Below, piece by piece: positions 22,595 to 27,482 of a stretch of 27,482 nt of DNA. This stretch comes from an uncultured Lachnospiraceae bacterium (GTDB lineage Bacteria > Bacillota > Clostridia > Lachnospirales > Lachnospiraceae), in the NCBI GenBank assembly GCA_910583895.1, contig CAJTYJ010000045.1, positions 1 through 27,482 of the forward strand. Reading direction: 5' to 3'. How positions within the stretch are numbered: position 1 is the stretch's first letter; every line of letters begins with the position of its first letter. The notes below the pieces were generated by a model that was given only the letters and a program-made list of their open reading frames with translations, searched no databases and was not told where the DNA came from. Position numbers and translations under genes: made by a program.

Positions 22595-24460
22595 ATGCGA
22601 AAACTAGCATTGACAGACGAGATTCTTATGTCCGTGGAGAAGCCTGCCCGCTATATCGGCGGGGAGGTGAACGCGGTTATGAAAGAGAAGCAACAGGTGG
22701 ACATCCGCTTTGCCATGTGCTTTCCGGATGTCTATGAGATCGGTATGTCCCATCTGGGCATTCAGATCTTATATGACATGTTCAATCAAAGAGAAGACAT
22801 CTGGTGTGAGCGGGTGTATGCTCCGTGGGAGGATCTGGACATCGCCCTGCGAAAACATAAAATCCCGCTTTTTGCCCTGGAATCTCAGGATCCCATAAAG
22901 GATTTTGATTTTCTGGGCATTACCATCCAATATGAGATGTGTTATACCAATATACTGCAGGTTCTGGATCTGGCACAGATTCCGCTGCAGGCGAAAGCGC
23001 GCACAAAAGAGCACCCCTTTGTCATCGGCGGAGGGCCTTGCGCCTACAATCCGGAACCTCTGGCAGATTTTTTTGATCTGTTTTATATCGGAGAAGGTGA
23101 GACCCAGTATTACCATCTGATGGACCGGTACAAAGAATGGAAAAAAAGCGGGGCATCCAGGGAAGCATTCCTGAAGCAGGCGGCACAGGTGCCGGGAATC
23201 TATGTGCCGTCTCTCTATAAAGTCAGCTATAACGAAGACAAAACGATCGCTTCCATGACGCCCAATTGTCCGGAAGCGCCGGAGAAAGTGCAAAAGCAGG
23301 CGGTTCTCCATGTAAGTGATACTTTTTATCCCACGAAGCCGGTGGTGCCGTATCTGAAGGCCACCCAGGACCGGGTGGTTCTGGAAATTCAAAGAGGCTG
23401 TATCCGGGGCTGCCGGTTTTGCCAGGCTGGAATGCTCTACCGTCCCACCAGAGAGCGGGATCTTGAGATGCTGAAAAAATACGCTGTGGAGATGCTGAAA
23501 AATACGGGGTATGAGGAGATTTCTTTAAGTTCCTTAAGTTCCAGCGATTATTCCAGACTGGAGGAGCTGGTGAATTTTCTGATCGAAGCGTGCGGGCCAA
23601 AGAAAATCAATATCTCGCTTCCCTCTCTTCGGATTGATGCTTTTTCTCTTGATGTGATGGGCAAAGTGCAGGATGTGAAAAAGAGCAGTCTTACCTTTGC
23701 GCCGGAAGCCGGTTCCCAGAGGCTTCGGGATGTGATTAACAAGGGGCTGACCGAAGAAATGATCCTGTCAGGAGCCGGACAGGCCTTTGAGGGCGGCTGG
23801 AACCGGGTAAAACTGTATTTTATGCTGGGGCTTCCCACAGAGCAGGAAGAGGATATGAAAGGAATCGCCTGGCTGGCAGAGAAAATCGCCGGGCGGTACT
23901 ATGAGGTGCCAAAAGAACAGCGAAACGGAAAATGCCAGATCGTGGTCAGCACTTCCTTCTTTGTGCCAAAACCTTTTACTCCTTTTCAGTGGGCGCAGAT
24001 GTGTACAAAAGAAGAATTTCTGCACAGAGCCTATGTGGTTAACCATGAGATCAAAGAGCAGAAGAATAAAAAAAGCATCAAATACAACTGGCATGAGGCG
24101 GATGTGACGGTGCTGGAAGGAATTCTGGCAAGAGGAGACCGGCGGGTCGGTCCGGTCATTCAAAAAGCCTACGAAAACGGCTGTCTTTTCGATTCCTGGA
24201 GTGAGTTTTTCAAGAATGAACGCTGGCAGAAAGCATTCGAAGAGTGCGGGGTCGATCCCATGTTTTATACGACCAGAGCACGCGCCCTGGACGAAGTATT
24301 TCCCTGGGATTTCATTGACATCGGCGTCAGCCGCCGCTTTTTAGAGAAGGAATGGGAGCGGGCAAAAGAGGGCGTGGTGACCCCAAACTGTCGGCAGAGC
24401 TGTTCCGGCTGCGGAGCGGCAGTATTCGGAGGAGGTGTCTGTCATGAACATCAGAATTAA
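22595..24460 (+). CDS. TIGR03960-family radical SAM protein with B12-binding-like domain
   Basis: The 621-residue protein has an N-terminal cobalamin-binding-like domain (about 40-190, with FPDVYEIGMSHLGIQILYDMFN) and a radical SAM domain with the cluster cysteines Cys269, Cys273 and Cys276 in GCIRGCRFCQAG. The C-terminus is cysteine-rich (SCSGCGAAVFGGGVC), perhaps a second metal site. The family is widespread in Clostridia beside the DUF2344 protein and RNase G; its substrate is not established to my knowledge, though tRNA or rRNA modification is often assumed. The start at 22595 has GGGGAG six bases upstream; the open frame from 22568 overlaps the upstream gene without a ribosome binding site. 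Confidence 0.92.
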   Translation: MRKLALTDEILMSVEKPARYIGGEVNAVMKEKQQVDIRFAMCFPDVYEIGMSHLGIQILYDMFNQREDIWCERVYAPWEDLDIALRKHKIPLFALESQDPIKDFDFLGITIQYEMCYTNILQVLDLAQIPLQAKARTKEHPFVIGGGPCAYNPEPLADFFDLFYIGEGETQYYHLMDRYKEWKKSGASREAFLKQAAQVPGIYVPSLYKVSYNEDKTIASMTPNCPEAPEKVQKQAVLHVSDTFYPTKPVVPYLKATQDRVVLEIQRGCIRGCRFCQAGMLYRPTRERDLEMLKKYAVEMLKNTGYEEISLSSLSSSDYSRLEELVNFLIEACGPKKINISLPSLRIDAFSLDVMGKVQDVKKSSLTFAPEAGSQRLRDVINKGLTEEMILSGAGQAFEGGWNRVKLYFMLGLPTEQEEDMKGIAWLAEKIAGRYYEVPKEQRNGKCQIVVSTSFFVPKPFTPFQWAQMCTKEEFLHRAYVVNHEIKEQKNKKSIKYNWHEADVTVLEGILARGDRRVGPVIQKAYENGCLFDSWSEFFKNERWQKAFEECGVDPMFYTTRARALDEVFPWDFIDIGVSRRFLEKEWERAKEGVVTPNCRQSCSGCGAAVFGGGVCHEHQN

Positions 24461-25154
24461 ATTTAGTAAAACAGGGCCTCTTCGCTTTATCAGTCATCTG
24501 GATGTGATGCGGTATTTTCAGAAGGTGATCCGCCGGGCAGACATGGATATCTGCTTTTCCGAAGGGTTCAGTCCCCATATGCTTATGTCTTTTGCAGCGC
24601 CTCTTGGTGTGGGGCTCACCAGTGAGGGCGAGTATGTGGATATCCGGATGAACCATGCACCTTCTTCCAGAGAAGCGCTGGAGCGTATGAACGCGGTAAT
24701 GGCGGAGGGGATGGAGGCCATAAGCTTCCGGCGCCTTCCCGACAACAGCAAAAATGCCATGTCCATTGTGGCGGCAGCGGATTATGAAGTCCGGTTCCGG
24801 CAGGGACGGGAGCCGGGGAAAGACTGGGAAAAGAGGCTGCTGGATTTTCTGGACCAGCCTGCGATCCGTGTACTGAAAGATACCAAAAAGGGACAGCAGG
24901 AAGTAGATATTCGCCCCTGGATCTATGACTGTACCATCCAGGACGGCGTAATCCGGATGCAGGTGTCCGCGGGGAGCGTACACAACCTGAGGCCTGAGCT
25001 TTTCATACAGGTTTTTGCCCTCCATGAGCGGCAGGGATATCTGGTCACGTCATCGGAACTGCACATACACCGGCTGGAAATCTATGCGGACCAGGGGACC
25101 GAAGGGAAACGCAGGCTGATCCCGCTGGAAGCGCTGGGGGAAGACATTGGATAG
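24444..25154 (+). CDS. TIGR03936/DUF2344-family protein
   Basis: The 236-residue protein begins NIRIKFSKTGPLRFISHLDVMR and continues with FSEGFSPHM, the signature of the DUF2344 family. In many bacteria this domain is fused to, or encoded directly after, the TIGR03960 radical SAM protein, and the two are thought to work together. The start at 24444 is preferred over a GTG at 24435 because GGAGGAGG (24428-24435) is the ribosome binding site. It overlaps the radical SAM gene by 17 bases and the RNase G gene by eight bases, so translation is coupled. Confidence 0.92.
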   Translation: MNIRIKFSKTGPLRFISHLDVMRYFQKVIRRADMDICFSEGFSPHMLMSFAAPLGVGLTSEGEYVDIRMNHAPSSREALERMNAVMAEGMEAISFRRLPDNSKNAMSIVAAADYEVRFRQGREPGKDWEKRLLDFLDQPAIRVLKDTKKGQQEVDIRPWIYDCTIQDGVIRMQVSAGSVHNLRPELFIQVFALHERQGYLVTSSELHIHRLEIYADQGTEGKRRLIPLEALGEDIG

Positions 25155-26340
25155 CATCAGAATGATTACCTGCATAAAGGAGGGGGTGCTGGCGGACGCC
25201 CTTTTAGAAGATGGACATCTGAAGGAATTGTCCCTGATTCCGAAAGAACAGTCGTCCATTCTCAGCAATATTTATATTGGTAAAGTCAAAAATATTGCAA
25301 AAAATATCCAGGCCGCCTTTGTGGAGATCGAAAATGGCCTGCTTTGCTACCTGCCGTTTAAGGAGATAAAAAATCCCATTTATACAAGGCAAAAAAAGCA
25401 GGAGCGTCTGACAGAAGGAGATGAACTTCTGGTTCAGGTCAGCCGGGAGGCGGTGAAGACGAAGGCTCCTTCTGTGACTACGAATTTGAATCTGACCGGA
25501 AAATATCTGGTGATGACCACCGGCAACCGGATGGTCGGTTATTCTGCCAGGTTAAAATCTGAGGATAAAACAAGACTGAAAGAACAAGTAGAAGCCTGGG
25601 ACCTTCCCCCCGCCGGGCTGATCGTGCGGACCAATGCCGCCAGGGCAGACTTTGAAGAACTGACCTTTGAATGCGAAAAACTCTGTCAGCAATACCGGTT
25701 TTTAACCGAACAGGCAATCCACCGGGCCGTTCATTCCTGTGTGATGAAAAGCAGGCCTTCCTACCTGACCTCCATCCTGGGGACCCGAAGCGAAAATCTG
25801 AAGGAAATTCTGACAGATGACCTGGAATTGTATGAGCAGATCCGGGAATTTCTCACAGAGGAAATGCCAAAGGATGTGGAAAAGCTGCGTCTGTATGAGG
25901 ACTGCCATTTTCCTTTAAAAGCACTGTACCGGCTGGAAAAAGGGCTGTCTGACGCGCTTTCTGCCAGAGTATGGCTGAAATCCGGCGCCTATTTGGTCAT
26001 CGAACCTACCGAAGCGTTGACGGTGATTGATGTAAATACCGGAAAATATACTGGCGGAAAGGACAAGCAGGCGGCAGTTTTAAAAATCAATCGGGAGGCG
26101 GCAAAAGAGATTGCAAGACAGCTTCGGCTTCGCAATCTGTCCGGCATCATCCTGGTGGATTTTATTGATATGGACCAGGCAGAAGAAAAGGAAGAGCTGC
26201 TCGCGCTTATGCGGGAGCTTTTGAAAAAGGATCCCATGAAAGCAGCGGCCGTCGATCTGACAGAGCTTGGCCTCATGGAGCTTACCCGCAAAAAGCAGAA
26301 AAAAACGCTCATGGAGCAGGCAAAGGAGTGCGGACTATGA
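25147..26340 (+). CDS. rng: Ribonuclease E/G family protein lacking the zinc-link
   Basis: The 397-residue endoribonuclease has an S1 RNA-binding part (about 38-110, with YIGKVKNIAKNIQAAFVEI) and the DNase I-like catalytic region. The metal-binding Asp295 (VIDVNTGKY) and Asp338 (LVDFIDM) are 43 residues apart, the same spacing as Asp303 and Asp346 of E. coli RNase E. The family usually continues after TRKKxxxxL into a CPxC zinc-link; here the chain ends two residues after a single Cys395. The start is a TTG at 25147 with GGGGGAAG upstream, overlapping the previous stop; an ATG at 25162 has no such site. The rplU gene that often follows is missing. Confidence 0.9.
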   Translation: MDSIRMITCIKEGVLADALLEDGHLKELSLIPKEQSSILSNIYIGKVKNIAKNIQAAFVEIENGLLCYLPFKEIKNPIYTRQKKQERLTEGDELLVQVSREAVKTKAPSVTTNLNLTGKYLVMTTGNRMVGYSARLKSEDKTRLKEQVEAWDLPPAGLIVRTNAARADFEELTFECEKLCQQYRFLTEQAIHRAVHSCVMKSRPSYLTSILGTRSENLKEILTDDLELYEQIREFLTEEMPKDVEKLRLYEDCHFPLKALYRLEKGLSDALSARVWLKSGAYLVIEPTEALTVIDVNTGKYTGGKDKQAAVLKINREAAKEIARQLRLRNLSGIILVDFIDMDQAEEKEELLALMRELLKKDPMKAAAVDLTELGLMELTRKKQKKTLMEQAKECGL

Positions 26341-26651
26341 TTCAAGTACAGGCAGTGAAACAGAATGGCCGTTACAAAAGCTTTACCATAGAAGGACACG
26401 CCGGATATGCGGATCCGGGGGAGGACATCGTATGTGCAGCCGTATCGGCGCTTGTGATCAATGCGATCAACTCCATCGAAAAATTTACGGAAGACGCCTA
26501 CACCTGCGACTGTCAGGACGGCATGATCAAAAGCTGGGAATTTACCTCGGAAGTCTCTGAGCAGACGACGCTTCTGATGGACTCCCTGATGCTGGGTCTT
26601 GCGGATGTACAGAAGTCTTACGGGGAAAAATACCTGAAAGTAAACAGATAG
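26337..26651 (+). CDS. prp: Prp, cysteine protease that trims ribosomal protein L27
   Basis: The 104-residue protein is full length for the Prp (YsxB) family, with catalytic His21 in EGHAGYADPGEDIVCAAVSA and Cys33 in the same block. Prp removes the N-terminal extension of ribosomal protein L27 in Firmicutes. It normally sits between rplU (L21) and rpmA (L27); here both neighbours are absent. The start at 26337 overlaps the RNase G stop (ATGA) with AAGGAG upstream, so translation is coupled to RNase G. Confidence 0.9.
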   Translation: MIQVQAVKQNGRYKSFTIEGHAGYADPGEDIVCAAVSALVINAINSIEKFTEDAYTCDCQDGMIKSWEFTSEVSEQTTLLMDSLMLGLADVQKSYGEKYLKVNR

Positions 26652-26676
26652 GAACACGGGAAAAGGAGAGGATATC

Positions 26677-27201
26677 ATGCAGAATATTTTAGTGGTTGTG
26701 GACATGCAGAATGATTTTATTGACGGGGCGCTGGGCACCAAAGAGGCTGTGGCGATTGTGCCGAGCGTAAAAGAGAAAATCCAGAACTTCCAGGGAAGGG
26801 TCATCTTTACCAGAGACACCCACGGAGAAAACTATATGGACACCCAGGAAGGGAAAAAGCTTCCGGTTCCCCACTGCATCAAAGGAACAAAAGGCTGGCA
26901 GATCAGTTCTGAGCTTGCGCCGCTTTGCCAAGAAGAACCGGTGGATAAGGTGACATTCGGATCTTCCCGTCTTTGCAGTATGCTTCAGGAGGCGGACCAG
27001 GCGGATCCGGTGGAACAGATCACATTCATCGGGCTTTGCACGGACATCTGTGTGATTTCCAACGCGCTTCTTGCAAAAGCTTTTCTGCCGGAAGCAAAGA
27101 TCCTGGTAGATGCCGCCTGCTGCGCAGGAGTTACGCCGGAAAGCCATAAGAATGCACTGGAAGCCATGAAGGTGTGTCAGATCCAGGTGGAGCATGAGTA
27201 A
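26677..27201 (+). CDS. Isochorismatase-like cysteine hydrolase (nicotinamidase-type)
   Basis: The 174-residue protein has the catalytic triad of the family: Asp9 (VVVDMQNDF), Lys91 (DKVTFGSS) and Cys125 (CTDICVISNA). Metal-binding residues Asp47, His49 and His66 are also visible (TRDTH, PHC), as in nicotinamidase PncA, so conversion of nicotinamide to nicotinate for NAD salvage is plausible. Other amide substrates are possible. An AAGGAGAGG site precedes the ATG 25 bases after prp, making it the likely last gene of the operon. No clear terminator follows. Confidence 0.85.
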   Translation: MQNILVVVDMQNDFIDGALGTKEAVAIVPSVKEKIQNFQGRVIFTRDTHGENYMDTQEGKKLPVPHCIKGTKGWQISSELAPLCQEEPVDKVTFGSSRLCSMLQEADQADPVEQITFIGLCTDICVISNALLAKAFLPEAKILVDAACCAGVTPESHKNALEAMKVCQIQVEHE

Positions 27202-27227
27202 ATGGCTCTCCTGGAATATAAAATGCT

Positions 27228-27314
27228 ATGAAACTTGACCGAATGATCGGCATCCTCTCAATTCTCCTGCGTCAGGAGAAAGTGACAGCACCGGAACTTG
27301 CAGAAAGATTATGA
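27228..27314 (+). pseudogene. Truncated start of a YafY/WYL-type HTH regulator
   Basis: The frame from the ATG at 27228 encodes 28 residues, MKLDRMIGILSILLRQEKV then TAPELAERL, before a TGA. This is the typical first half of the HTH_11 domain of DeoR-like/WYL regulators, which run to about 300 residues; the remaining domain is lost. No ribosome binding site is clear. It is a remnant. Confidence 0.6.
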
Positions 27315-27381
27315 AATTGTAAAGCTGGAAGAAAATCAGGAACGTCAGAAACTACATAAAATTCAGGAATTTTATGCTTGA
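27307..27381 (+). pseudogene. Remnant of the C-terminus of an unknown gene fused to the HTH fragment
   Basis: A different frame reads DYEIVKLEEN then QERQKLHKIQEFYA and a stop at 27379-27381. The composition is protein-like and it begins right where the regulator fragment breaks off, with no start codon of its own. It is probably the tail of another (or the same, rearranged) gene left by a deletion. Confidence 0.4.
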
Positions 27382-27406
27382 CATGCTATCGGAAAACATG
27401 TAAAAT
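27378..27406 (+). promoter_or_regulatory. Near-consensus sigma-A promoter for the next gene
   Basis: A perfect TTGACA (27378-27383), a 17-nt spacer and TAAAAT (27401-27406) form the best promoter in the window. The predicted start is near 27413. Confidence 0.85.
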
Positions 27407-27412
27407 GTAACA

Positions 27413-27482
27413 GATGCCGCGTGGTGAGGTTATAAGTCTGCATGTCTGCAGCACCGAAGCCAGCGAGTAATGTTTTAGGAGG
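27413..27482 (+). promoter_or_regulatory. Structured 5' leader of a gene beyond the window
   Basis: The 70-base leader can form CGC/GCG (27418-27420 with 27463-27465), GGTG/CACC (27423-27426 with 27452-27455) and a CTGCA-TGTC-TGCAG hairpin (27438-27451). It ends in AGGAGG (27477-27482), so a start codon follows within about ten bases. I do not recognise a known riboswitch or ribosomal-protein leader. Confidence 0.45.

Noticed and set aside
27241..27290. CTCCTG/CAGGAG hairpin as a terminator of the prp operon
   Set aside because: It lacks a T-run and lies within the coding remnant of the regulator.
1..27482. CRISPR array, prophage, complete insertion sequence or integron
   Set aside because: No regularly spaced direct repeats, integrase, transposase or phage structural genes are visible.

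Overview
The window looks like chromosomal DNA of a Gram-positive anaerobe of the class Clostridia, most likely family Lachnospiraceae. The evidence is the strong AGGAGG-type ribosome binding sites, the AT-rich intergenic DNA around genes of moderate GC content, a Firmicutes-type LexA box, a DUF4179-type anti-sigma factor, and the block of a TIGR03960 radical SAM protein, a TIGR03936/DUF2344 protein and RNase G. The family assignment is inference from gene content. No prophage, CRISPR array or complete insertion sequence is visible.

Layout. Positions 1-72 hold the minus-strand end of a tRNA-Val(CAC), followed by a minus-strand lipoprotein. Positions 1067-3118 hold an ECF sigma factor, its zinc-finger anti-sigma factor, a small membrane protein, and a separate 130-residue gene behind its own ECF-type promoter. 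Positions 3119-3466 hold a terminator and two palindromes, followed by a 964-residue protein of unknown function. Positions 6473-7970 hold a second ECF sigma factor with a DUF4179 anti-sigma partner. Positions 8145-11959 hold an OmpR-type response regulator, a histidine kinase, a membrane-anchored unknown protein and a VanY-type D,D-carboxypeptidase, apparently one cell-envelope operon. It runs tail to tail into lexA, which has an SOS box at its own promoter.

Positions 12841-19219 hold a complete F-type ATP synthase operon in the order a, c, b, delta-alpha, gamma, beta, epsilon. Two things are odd about it. The delta and alpha subunits are one continuous 671-residue reading frame. In addition, a roughly 187-bp element with 19-bp terminal inverted repeats and three internal hairpins sits between gamma and beta. 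The c subunit lacks the side chains that bind sodium, so a proton-coupled enzyme is predicted. A strong terminator closes the operon.

Positions 19302-22571 hold a ferredoxin-nitroreductase (minus strand), a HAD phosphatase and a 531-residue membrane protein. Positions 22595-27201 hold the radical SAM protein, the DUF2344 protein, RNase G, Prp and an isochorismatase-like hydrolase, packed tightly. Here rplU and rpmA, which usually flank prp, are absent, and RNase G stops just where its zinc-link should be. The window ends with two fused gene remnants, a near-consensus promoter and a structured leader ending in AGGAGG, so another gene starts just outside.

The main candidates for novelty are the delta-alpha ATP synthase fusion, the structured element inside the same operon, and the ECF sigma unit with matching promoter motifs.
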